From positions 1-33,962 of the forward strand of contig NEEC01000102.1 in NCBI GenBank assembly GCA_002189035.1: 33,962 bases of DNA, read 5' to 3'. Positions 11,051-22,148 of this stretch are shown here, piece after piece. The translations under genes and the position numbers were made by a program. The notes under the pieces were generated by a model, which saw only the letters and a list, made by a program, of their open reading frames with translations, was not told the DNA's origin and searched no databases. Position 1 is the first letter of the stretch; the number at the start of each line of letters is the position of its first letter. Source of the DNA: Utricularia gibba. Taxonomy: Eukaryota > Streptophyta > Magnoliopsida > Lamiales > Lentibulariaceae.

Positions 11051-14000
11051 GTTGAGAAAACCATTTGGGGCGCTCATGACATCCTAACTTCATTAAATGC
11101 ATCACGATTTTCATCGAGTAGGACCCGATTGGGCTCAGGAGCCAGACCAAACCTTGGGCCCTTACAAAGCTGCCAACGACAGCACCCGCCTTAAAACGGC
11201 AAGCTGTTGCTTGAAAAACCATGTGGGCAGCCGCCGACAACCCAACGTTAATAAATGCATCACTTCTTTTGTCGGGCTACAGCTGACTTTGGGCCCGAGC
11301 TCGACCCGAATTCCGGCCCGATCTCGGTGACCCACAAAAGCGCCTTCTCAAGTGTATAGCATGCTGTTGAAAAAAGCATTTGGGGTGGTCATGAGATCCT
11401 AACTTCAATAAAGGTATCACGATTTTCGTCGAATGGGACCTTATTGTGCTGTGAAGTCAGACCGAACCTTGGGTCCGGACGAAGTTCCCAACAACAGCAC
11501 CGCCAAAAAACGACAACTTTTCCTTGAAAAAGCATGTAGGCAGCCGCCGAAAACCCAACGTTAATAAATGCATCACTTTTTTGGCCGGGCTACAAATGAC
11601 TATGGGCCAGAGCGCGACTCGACCATTTGCTCGATACTAGTGCCAGCCTAGAGCACCTCGTCAAATATAAATCAGGTTGTTGAGAAAACCATTTGGGGCG
11701 CTCATGACATCCTAACTTCATTAAATGCATCACGATTTTCATCGAGTAGGACCCGATTGGGCTCAGGAGCCAGACCAAACCTTGGGCCCTTACAAAGCTG
11801 CCAACGACAGCACCCGCCTTAAAACGGCAAGCTGTTGCTTGAAAAACCATGTGGGCAGCCGCCGACAACCCAACGTTAATAAATGCATCACTTCTTTTGT
11901 CGGGCTACAGCTGACTTTGCCCGAGCTCGACCCGAATTCCGGCCCGATCTCGGTGACCCACAAAAGCGCCTTCTCAAGTGTATAGCATGCTGTTGAAAAA
12001 AGCATTTGGGGTGGTCATGAGATCCTAACTTCAATAAAGGTATCACGATTTTCGTCGAATGGGACCTTATTGTGCTGTGAAGTCAGACCGAACCTTGGGT
12101 CCGGACGAAGTTCCCAACAACAGCACCCGCCAAAAAACGACAACTTTTCCTTGAAAAAGCATGTAGGCAGCCGCCGAAAACCCAACGTTAATAAATGCAT
12201 CACTTTTTTGGCCGGGCTACAAATGACTATGGGCCAGAGCGCGACTCGACCATTTGCTCGATACTAGTGCCAGCCTAGAGCACCTCGTCAAATATAAATC
12301 AGGTTGTTGAGAAAACCATTTGGGGCGCTCATGACATCCTAACTTCATTAAATGCATCACGATTTTCATCGAGTAGGACCCGATTGGGCTCAGGAGCCAG
12401 ACCAAACCTTGGGCCCTTACAAAGCTGCCAACGACAGCACCCGCCTTAAAACGGCAAGCTGTTGCTTGAAAAACCATGTGGGCAGCCGCCGACAACCCAA
12501 CGTTAATAAATGCATCACTTCTTTTGTCGGGCTACAGCTGACTTTGGGCCCGAGCCGACCCGAATTCCGGCCCGATCTCGGTGACCCACAAAAGCGCCTT
12601 CTCAAGTGTAAGCATGCTGTTGAAAAAAGCATTTGGGGTGGTCATGAGATCCTAACTTCAATAAAGGTATCACGATTTTCGTCGAATGGGACCTTATTGT
12701 GCTGTGAAGTCAGACCGAACCTTGGGTCCGGACGAAGTTCCCAACAACAGCACCCGCCAAAAAACGACAACTTTTCCTTGAAAAAGCATGTAGGCAGCCG
12801 CCGAAAACCCAACGTTAATAAATGCATCACTTTTTTGGCCGGGCTACAAATGACTATGGGCCAGAGCGCGACTCGACCATTTGCTCGATACTAGTGCCAG
12901 CCTAGAGCACCTCGTCAAATATAAATCAGGTTGTTGAGAAAACCATTTGGGGCGCTCATGACATCCTAACTTCATTAAATGCATCACGATTTTCATCGAG
13001 TAGGACCCGATTGGGCTCAGGAGCCAGACCAAACCTTGGGCCCTTACAAAGCTGCCAACGACAGCACCCGCCTTAAAACGGCAAGCTGTTGCTTGAAAAA
13101 CCATGTGGGCAGCCGCCGACAACCCAACGTTAATAAATGCATCACTTCTTTTGTCGGGCTACAGCTGACTTTGGGCCCGAGCTCGACCCGAATTCCGGCC
13201 CGATCTCGGTGACCCACAAAAGCGCCTTCTCAAGTGTATAGCATGCTGTTGAAAAAAGCATTTGGGGTGGTCATGAGATCCTAACTTCAATAAAGGTATC
13301 ACGATTTTCGTCGAATGGGACCTTATTGTGCTGTGAAGTCAGACCGAACCTTGGGTCCGGACGAAGTTCCCAACAACAGCACCCGCCAAAAAACGACAAC
13401 TTTTCCTTGAAAAAGCATGTAGGCAGCCGCCGAAAACCCAACGTTAATAAATGCATCACTTTTTTGGCCGGGCTACAAATGACTATGGGCCAGAGCGCGA
13501 CTCGACCATTTGCTCGATACTAGTGCCAGCCTAGAGCACCTCGTCAAATATAAATCAGGTTGTTGAGAAAACCATTTGGGGCGCTCATGACATCCTAACT
13601 TCATTAAATGCATCACGATTTTCATCGAGTAGGACCCGATTGGGCTCAGGAGCCAGACCAAACCTTGGGCCCTTACAAAGCTGCCAACGACAGCACCCGC
13701 CTTAAAACGGCAAGCTGTTGCTTGAAAAACCATGTGGGCAGCCGCCGACAACCCAACGTTAATAAATGCATCACTTCTTTTGTCGGGCTACAGCTGACTT
13801 TGGCCCGAGCTCGACCCGAATTCCGGCCCGATCTCGGTGACCCACAAAAGCGCCTTCTCAAGTGGCATGCTGTTGAAAAAAGCATTTGGGGTGGTCATGA
13901 GATCCTAACTTCAATAAAGGTATCACGATTTTCGTCGAATGGGACCTTATTGTGCTGTGAAGTCAGACCGAACCTTGGGTCCGGACGAAGTTCCCAACAA

Positions 14001-16070
14001 CAGCACCCGCCAAAAAACGACAACTTTTCCTTGAAAAAGCATGTAGGCAGCCGCCGAAAACCCAACGTTAATAAATGCATCACTTTTTTGGCCGGGCTAC
14101 AAATGACTATGGGCCAGAGCGCGACTCGACCATTTGCTCGATACTAGTGCCAGCCTAGAGCACCTCGTCAAATATAAATCAGGTTGTTGAGAAAACCATT
14201 TGGGGCGCTCATGACATCCTAACTTCATTAAATGCATCACGATTTTCATCGAGTAGGACCCGATTGGGCTCAGGAGCCAGACCAAACCTTGGGCCCTTAC
14301 AAAGCTGCCAACGACAGCACCCGCCTTAAAACGGCAAGCTGTTGCTTGAAAAACCATGTGGGCAGCCGCCGACAACCCAACGTTAATAAATGCATCACTT
14401 CTTTTGTCGGGCTACAGCTGACTTTGGGCCCGAGCTCGACCCGAATTCCGGCCCGATCTCGGTGACCCACAAAAGCGCCTTCTCAAGTGTATAGCATGCT
14501 GTTGAAAAAAGCATTTGGGGTGGTCATGAGATCCTAACTTCAATAAAGGTATCACGATTTTCGTCGAATGGGACCTTATTGTGCTGTGAAGTCAGACCGA
14601 ACCTTGGGTCCGGACGAAGTTCCCAACAACAGCACCCGCCAAAAAACGACAACTTTTCCTTGAAAAAGCATGTAGGCAGCCGCCGAAAACCCAACGTTAA
14701 TAAATGCATCACTTTTTTGGCCGGGCTACAAATGACTATGGGCCAGAGCGCGACTCGACCATTTGCTCGATACTAGTGCCAGCCTAGAGCACCTCGTCAA
14801 ATATAAATCAGGTTGTTGAGAAAACCATTTGGGGCGCTCATGACATCCTAACTTCATTAAATGCATCACGATTTTCATCGAGTAGGACCCGATTGGGCTA
14901 GGAGCCAGACCAAACCTTGGGCCCTTACAAAGCTGCCAACGACAGCACCCGCCTTAAAACGGCAAGCTGTTGCTTGAAAAACCATGTGGGCAGCCGCCGA
15001 CAACCCAACGTTAATAAATGCATCACTTCTTTTGTCGGGCTACAGCTGACTTTGGGCCCGAGCCGACCCGAATTCCGGCCCGATCTCGGTGACCCACAAA
15101 AGCGCCTTCTCAAGTGTATAGCATGCTGTTGAAAAAAGCATTTGGGGTGGTCATGAGATCCTAACTTCAATAAAGGTATCACGATTTTCGTCGAATGGGA
15201 CCTTATTGTGCTGTGAAGTCAGACCGAACCTTGGGTCCGGACGAAGTTCCCAACAACAGCACCCGCCAAAAAACGACAACTTTTCCTTGAAAAAGCATGT
15301 AGGCAGCCGCCGAAAACCCAACGTTAATAAATGCATCACTTTTTTGGCCGGGCTACAAATGACTATGGGCCAGAGCGCGACTCGACCATTTGCTCGATAC
15401 TAGTGCCAGCCTAGAGCACCTCGTCAAATATAAATCAGGTTGTTGAGAAAACCATTTGGGGCGCTCATGACATCCTAACTTCATTAAATGCATCACGATT
15501 TTCATCGAGTAGGACCCGATTGGGCTCAGGAGCCAGACCAAACCTTGGGCCCTTACAAAGCTGCCAACGACAGCACCCGCCTTAAAACGGCAAGCTGTTG
15601 CTTGAAAAACCATGTGGGCAGCCGCCGACAACCCAACGTTAATAAATGCATCACTTCTTTTGTCGGGCTACAGCTGACTTTGGCCCCGAGCTCGACCCGA
15701 ATTCCGGCCCGATCTCGGTGACCCACAAAAGCGCCTTCTCAAGTGTATAGCATGCTGTTGAAAAAAGCATTTGGGGTGGTCATGAGATCCTAACTTCAAT
15801 AAAGGTATCACGATTTTCGTCGAATGGGACCTTATTGTGCTGTGAAGTCAGACCGAACCTTGGGTCCGGACGAAGTTCCCAACAACAGCACCCGCCAAAA
15901 AACGACAACTTTTCCTTGAAAAAGCATGTAGGCAGCCGCCGAAAACCCAACGTTAATAAATGCATCACTTTTTTGGCCGGGCTACAAATGACTATGGGCC
16001 AGAGCGCGACTCGACCATTTGCTCGATACTAGTGCCAGCCTAGAGCACCTCGTCAAATATAAATCAGGTT
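11051..16070. repeat. Left block continued, eight units with recurrent small indels
   Basis: Units start at 11051, 11679, 12306, 12933, 13562, 14186, 14815 and 15442, with lengths 628, 627, 627, 629, 624, 629, 627 and 629. All are subfamily L. The 12306 unit carries two 1-bp losses (GAGCCGACC and GTGTAAGC). The 13562 unit loses one G in the A2 tail and four bases at the A/B junction. The 14815 unit has GGGCTAGG and GAGCCGACC. The 15442 unit has one substitution, GGCCCCGAG for GGGCCCGAG. Some deletions restore a common frame between A and B, which is why spurious 179-180-codon open frames cross 12352-12894 and 13608-14147. Confidence 0.93.
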
Positions 16071-16685
16071 GTTGAGAAAACCATTTGGGGCGCTCATGAC
16101 ATCCTAACTTCATTAAATGCATCACGATTTTCATCGAGTAGGACCCGATTGGGCTCAGGAGCCAGACCAAACCTTGGGCCCTTACAAAGCTGCCAACGAC
16201 AGCACCCGCCTTAAAACGGCAAGCTGTTGCTTGAAAAACCATGTGGGCAGCCGCCGACAACCCAACGTTAATAAATGCATCACTTCTTTTGCGGGCTACA
16301 GCTGAAGCTCGACCCGAATTCCGGCCCGATCTCGGTGACCCACAAAAGCGCCTTCTCAAGTGTATAGCATGCTGTTGAAAAAAGCATTTGGGGTGGTCTG
16401 AGATCCTAACTTCAATAAAGGTATCACGATTTTCGTCGAATGGGACCTTATTGTGCTGTGAAGTCAGACCGAACCTTGGGTCCGGACGAAGTTCCCAACA
16501 ACAGCACCCGCCAAAAAACGACAACTTTTCCTTGAAAAAGCATGTAGGCAGCCGCCGAAAACCCAACGTTAATAAATGCATCACTTTTTTGGCCGGGCTA
16601 AAATGACTATGGGCCAGAGCGCGACTCGACCATTTGCTCGATACTAGTGCCAGCCTAGAGCACCTCGTCAAATATAAATCAGGTT
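16071..16685. repeat. Shortened unit, 615 bp
   Basis: This unit is 14 bp short. One T is missing before CGGGCTAC (near 16291), 11 bp are missing between CAGCTGA and AGCTCGACC (near 16306), one A in B1 (near 16399) and one C in B2 (near 16601). Because 615 is a multiple of 3, a minus-strand frame runs through it without a stop and creates the longest open frame in the window, 297 codons at 15982-16875. That frame is a by-product of the deletion, not a gene. Confidence 0.93.
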
Positions 16686-19195
16686 GTTGAGAAAACCATT
16701 TGGGGCGCTCATGACATCCTAACTTCATTAAATGCATCACGATTTTCATCGAGTAGGACCCGATTGGGCTCAGGAGCCAGACCAAACCTTGGGCCCTTAC
16801 AAAGCTGCCAACGACAGCACCCGCCTTAAAACGGCAAGCTGTTGCTTGAAAAACCATGTGGGCAGCCGCCGACAACCCAACGTTAATAAATGCATCACTT
16901 CTTTTGTCGGGCTACAGCTGACTTTGGGCCCGAGCTCGACCCGAATTCCGGCCCGATCTCGGTGACCCACAAAAGCGCCTTCTCAAGTGTATAGCATGCT
17001 GTTGAAAAAAGCATTTGGGGTGGTCATGAGATCCTAACTTCAATAAAGGTATCACGATTTTCGTCGAATGGGACCTTATTGTGCTGTGAAGTCAGACCGA
17101 ACCTTGGGTCCGGACGAAGTTCCCAACAACAGCACCCGCCAAAAAACGACAACTTTTCCTTGAAAAAGCATGTAGGCAGCCGCCGAAAACCCAACGTTAA
17201 TAAATGCATCACTTTTTTGGCCGGGCTACAAATGACTATGGGCCAGAGCGCGACTCGACCATTTGCTCGATACTAGTGCCAGCCTAGAGCACCTCGTCAA
17301 ATATAAATCAGGTTGTTGAGAAAACCATTTGGGGCGCTCATGACATCCTAACTTCATTAAATGCATCACGATTTTCATCGAGTAGGACCCGATTGGGCTC
17401 AGGAGCCAGACCAAACCTTGGGCCCTTACAAAGCTGCCAACGACAGCACCCGCCTTAAAACGGCAAGCTGTTGCTTGAAAAACCATGTGGGCAGCCGCCG
17501 ACAACCCAACGTTAATAAATGCATCACTTCTTTTGTCGGGCTACAGCTGACTTTGGGCCCGAGCCGACCCGAATTCCGGCCCGATCTCGGTGACCCACAA
17601 AAGCGCCTTCTCAAGTGTAAGCATGCTGTTGAAAAAAGCATTTGGGGTGGTCATGAGATCCTAACTTCAATAAAGGTATCACGATTTTCGTCGAATGGGA
17701 CCTTATTGTGCTGTGAAGTCAGACCGAACCTTGGGTCCGGACGAAGTTCCCAACAACAGCACCCGCCAAAAAACGACAACTTTTCCTTGAAAAAGCATGT
17801 AGGCAGCCGCCGAAAACCCAACGTTAATAAATGCATCACTTTTTTGGCCGGGCTACAAATGACTATGGGCCAGAGCGCGACTCGACCATTTGCTCGATAC
17901 TAGTGCCAGCCTAGAGCACCTCGTCAAATATAAATCAGGTTGTTGAGAAAACCATTTGGGGCGCTCATGACATCCTAACTTCATTAAATGCATCACGATT
18001 TTCATCGAGTAGGACCCGATTGGGCTCAGGAGCCAGACCAAACCTTGGGCCCTTACAAAGCTGCCAACGACAGCACCCGCCTTAAAACGGCAAGCTGTTG
18101 CTTGAAAAACCATGTGGGCAGCCGCCGACAACCCAACGTTAATAAATGCATCACTTCTTTTGTCGGGCTACAGCTGACTTTGGGCCCGAGCTCGACCCGA
18201 ATTCCGGCCCGATCTCGGTGACCCACAAAAGCGCCTTCTCAAGTGTAAGCATGCTGTTGAAAAAAGCATTTGGGGTGGTCATGAGATCCTAACTTCAATA
18301 AAGGTATCACGATTTTCGTCGAATGGGACCTTATTGTGCTGTGAAGTCAGACCGAACCTTGGGTCCGGACGAAGTTCCCAACAACAGCACCGCCAAAAAA
18401 CGACAACTTTTCCTTGAAAAAGCATGTAGGCAGCCGCCGAAAACCCAACGTTAATAAATGCATCACTTTTTTGGCCGGGCTACAAATGACTATGGGCCAG
18501 AGCGCGACTCGACCATTTGCTCGATACTAGTGCCAGCCTAGAGCACCTCGTCAAATATAAATCAGGTTGTTGAGAAAACCATTTGGGGCGCTCATGACAT
18601 CCTAACTTCATTAAATGCATCACGATTTTCATCGAGTAGGACCCGATTGGGCTCAGGAGCCAGACCAAACCTTGGGCCCTTACAAAGCTGCCAACGACAG
18701 CACCCGCCTTAAAACGGCAAGCTGTTGCTTGAAAAACCATGTGGGCAGCCGCCGACAACCCAACGTTAATAAATGCATCACTTCTTTTGTCGGGCTACAG
18801 CTGACTTTGGGCCCGAGCCGACCCGAATTCCGGCCCGATCTCGGTGACCCACAAAAGCGCCTTCTCAAGTGTAAGCATGCTGTTGAAAAAAGCATTTGGG
18901 GTGGTCATGAGATCCTAACTTCAATAAAGGTATCACGATTTTCGTCGAATGGGACCTTATTGTGCTGTGAAGTCAGACCGAACCTTGGGTCCGGACGAAG
19001 TTCCCAACAACAGCACCCGCCAAAAAACGACAACTTTTCCTTGAAAAAGCATGTAGGCAGCCGCCGAAAACCCAACGTTAATAAATGCATCACTTTTTTG
19101 GCCGGGCTACAAATGACTATGGGCCAGAGCGCGACTCGACCATTTGCTCGATACTAGTGCCAGCCTAGAGCACCTCGTCAAATATAAATCAGGTT
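16686..19195. repeat. Left block, last four regular L units
   Basis: Units start at 16686, 17315, 17942 and 18569, with lengths 629, 627, 627 and 627. The 17315 and 18569 units carry the same pair of 1-bp losses (GAGCCGACC plus GTGTAAGC) seen in the 12306 unit. The 17942 unit has GTGTAAGC plus a lost C in the CACCCGCC run, the latter also seen in the 11051 unit. Subunit order is intact. Confidence 0.93.
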
Positions 19196-19805
19196 GTTGA
19201 GAAAACCATTTGGGGCGCTCATGACATCCTAACTTCATTAAATGCATCACGATTTTCATCGAGTAGGACCCGATTGGGCTCAGGAGCCAGACCAAACCTT
19301 GGGCCCTTACAAAGCTGCCAACGACAGCACCCGCCTTAAAACGGCAAGCTGTTGCTTGAAAAACCATGTGGGCAGCCGCCGACAACCCAACGTTAATAAA
19401 TGCATCACTTCTTTTGTCGGGCTACAGCTGACTTTGGGCCCGAGCCCGACCCGAATTCCGGCCCGATCTCGGTGACCCACAAAAGCGCCTTCTCAAGTGT
19501 ATAGCATGCTGTTGAAAAAAGCATTTGGGTGGTCATGAGATCCTAACTTCAATAAAGGTATCACGATTTTCGTCGAATGGGACCTTATTGTGCTGTGAAG
19601 TCAGACCGAACCTTGGGTCCGGACGAAGTTCCCAACAACAGCACCCGCCAAAAAACGACAACTTTTCCTTGAAAAAGCATGTAGGCAGCCGCCGAAAACC
19701 CAACGTTAATAAATGCATCACTTTTTTGGCTGACTATGGGCTGCGACTCGACCATTTGCTCGATACTAGTGCCAGCCTAGAGCACCTCGTCAAATAAATC
19801 AGGTT
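19196..19805. repeat. Shortened unit, 610 bp, B2 deletion
   Basis: A1 and A2 are L-type, but the A2 tail reads GAGCCCGACC, a first hint of the R form. B1 has TTTGGGTGG (one G lost). In B2 about 11 bp are missing between TTTTTTGGC and TGACTATGGG (near 19730), a few more before TGCGACTCG (near 19741), and two in the tail (CAAATAAATC). This is the first strongly shortened unit, and it starts the indel-rich stretch. Confidence 0.93.
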
Positions 19806-20346
19806 GTTGAGAAAACCATTTGGGGCGCTCATGACATCCTAACTTCATTAAATGCATCACGATTTTCATCGAGTAGGACCCGATTGGGCTCAGGAGCCAG
19901 ACCAAACCTTGGGCCCTTACAAAGCTGCCAACGACAGCACCCGCCTTAAAACGGCAAGCTGTTGCTTGAAAAACCATGTGGGCAGCCGCCGACAACCCAA
20001 CGTTAATAAATGCATCACTTCTTTTCGGGCTACAGCTGACTTTGGGCCCGAGCTCGACCCGAATTCCGGCCCGATCTCGGTGACCCACAAAAGCATGCTG
20101 CTGTGAAAAAAGCATTTTGGGACCGGTCACCTTGGGTCCAGACGAAGTCACTTCCCAACAACAGCACCCGCCAAAAAACGACAACTTTTCCTTGAAAAAG
20201 CATGTAGGCAGCCGCCGAAAACCCAACGTTAATAAATGCATCACTTTTTTGGCCGGGCTACAAATGACTATGGGCCAGAGCGCGACTCGACCATTTGCTC
20301 GATACTAGTGCCAGCCTAGAGCACCTCGTCAAATATAAATCAGGTT
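19806..20346. repeat. Shortened unit, 541 bp, most of B1 lost
   Basis: A1 is intact and A2 loses two bases near 20025. At 20092 a 19-bp stretch is missing between two AGC triplets, consistent with a microhomology deletion. B1 is reduced to its opening plus a rearranged piece: after GAAAAAAGCATTTTGGG the sequence jumps through ACCGGTCACC to CTTGGGTCCAGACGAAGT, so about 70 bp of B1 are lost. B2 (from about 20189) is normal. Confidence 0.92.
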
Positions 20347-20948
20347 GTTGAGAAAACCATTTGGGGCGCTCATGACATTAACTTCATTAAATGCATCACG
20401 ATTTTCATCGAGTAGGACCCGATTGGCTCAGGAGCCAGACCAAACCTTGGGCCCTTACAAAGCTGCCAACGACAGCACCCGCCTTAAAACGGCAAGCTGT
20501 TGCTTGAAAAACCATGTGGGCAGCCGCCGACAACGTTAATAAATCACTTCTTTTGCGGGCTACAGCTGACAAGCCGACCCGAATTCCGGCCCGATCTCGG
20601 TGACCCACAAAAGCGCCTTCTCAAGTGTAGCATGCTGTTGAAAAAAGCATTTGGGTGGTCATGAGATCCTAACTTCAATAAAGGTATCACGATTTTCGTC
20701 GAATGGGACCTTATTGTGCTGTGAAGTCAGACCGAACCTTGGGTCCGGACGAAGTTCCCAACAACAGCACCCGCCAAAAAACGACAACTTTTCCTTGAAA
20801 AAGCATGTAGCAGCCGCCGAAAACCCAACGTTAATAAATGCATCACTTTTTTGGCCGGGCTACAAATGACTATGGGCCAGAGCGCGACTCGACCATTTGC
20901 TCGATACTAGTGCCAGCCTAGAGCACCTCGTCAAATATAAATCAGGTT
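20347..20948. repeat. Shortened unit, 602 bp, many small deletions
   Basis: Deletions are scattered along the unit: CATTAACTTC in A1 (near 20378), GATTGGCTCAGG (20422), ACAACGTTAATAAATCACTTC in A2 with two losses (20531-20550), TTTTGCGGG, GACAAGCCGACC at 20568-20580, TTTGGGTGG, and GTAGCAGCC at 20807. Subunit order is kept. Scattered short deletions in one copy fit either an old, relaxed copy or poor consensus. Confidence 0.9.
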
Positions 20949-21575
20949 GTTGAGAAAACCATTTGGGGCGCTCATGACATCCTAACTTCATTAAATGCAT
21001 CACGATTTTCATCGAGTAGGACCCGATTGGGCTAGGAGCCAGACCAAACCTTGGGCCCTTACAAAGCTGCCAACGACAGCACCCGCCTTAAAACGGCAAG
21101 CTGTTGCTTGAAAAACCATGTGGGCAGCCGCCGACAACCCAACGTTAATAAATGCATCACTTCTTTTGACGGGCTACAGCTGACTTTGGGCCCGAGCCGA
21201 CCCGAATTCCGGCCCGATCTCGGTGACCCACAAAAGCGCCTTCTCAAGTGTATAGCATGCTGTTGAAAAAAGCATTTGGGGTGGTCATGAGATCCTAACT
21301 TCAATAAAGGTATCACGATTTTCGTCGAATGGGACCTTATTGTGCTGTGAAGTCAGACCGAACCTTGGGTCCGGACGAAGTTCCCAACAACAGCACCCGC
21401 CAAAAAACGACAACTTTTCCTTGAAAAAGCATGTAGGCAGCCGCCGAAAACCCAACGTTAATAAATGCATCACTTTTTTGGCCGGGCTACAAATGACTAT
21501 GGGCCAGAGCGCGACTCGACCATTTGCTCGATACTAGTGCCAGCCTAGAGCACCTCGTCAAATATAAATCAGGTT
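20949..21575. repeat. 627-bp unit, first TTTTGACGGG copy
   Basis: Subunits are intact. A1 has GGGCTAGG and A2 has GAGCCGACC, the same pair as in the distant 14815 unit. A2 also has TTTTGACGGG in place of TTTTGTCGGG (near 21169). That T-to-A change is then found in nearly all units to the right, so this is the leftmost copy with a clear R-type substitution. B1 is still L-type. Confidence 0.92.
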
Positions 21576-22148
21576 GTTGAGAAAACCATTTGGGGCGCTC
21601 ATGACATCCTAACTTCATTAAATGCATCACGATTTTCATCGAGTTTGGGCTCAGGAGCCAGACCAAACCTTGGGCCCTTACAAAGCTGCCAACGACAGCA
21701 CCGCCTTAAAACGGCAAGCTGTTGCTTGGTGGGCAGCCGCCGACAACCCAACGTTAATAAATGCATCACTTCTTTTGTACAGCTGACAGCCCGACCGAAT
21801 TCAACCCACAAAAGCGCCTTCTCAAGTGTAAATGCTGTTGAAAAAAGCATTTGGGGTGGTCATGAGATCCTAACTTCAATAAAGGTATCACGATTTTCGT
21901 CGAATGGGACCTTATTGTGCTGTGAAGTCAGACCGAACCTTGGGTCCGGACGAAGTTCCCAACAACAGCACCCGCAAAAAACGACAACTTTTCCTTGAAA
22001 AAGCATGTAGGCAGCCGCCGAAAACCCAACGTTAATAAATGCATCACTTTTTTGGCCGGGCTAAAATGACTATGGGCCAGAGCGCGACTCGACCATTTGC
22101 TCGATACTAGTGCCAGCCTAGAGCACCTCGTCAAATATAAATCAGGTT
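21576..22148. repeat. Shortened unit, 573 bp, multiple deletions in A
   Basis: The A half has lost several pieces: AGGACCCGA after CATCGAG (21644), AAAAACCAT at the A2 opening (21728, reading GCTTGGTGGGC), much of the A2 tail (GTACAGCTGACAGCCCGACC and then GAATTCAACCCAC near 21778-21808), and the junction (GTGTAAATGCTG). B1 and B2 are nearly complete. The A2 form is TTTTGT, L-like, so L and R features alternate here. Confidence 0.9.

Noticed and set aside
12352-12894. 180-codon plus-strand frame, repeated at 17361, 18615 and 23451
   Set aside because: It appears only in units with deletions in the A2 tail and junction that join the A and B frames. The intact units have stops there.
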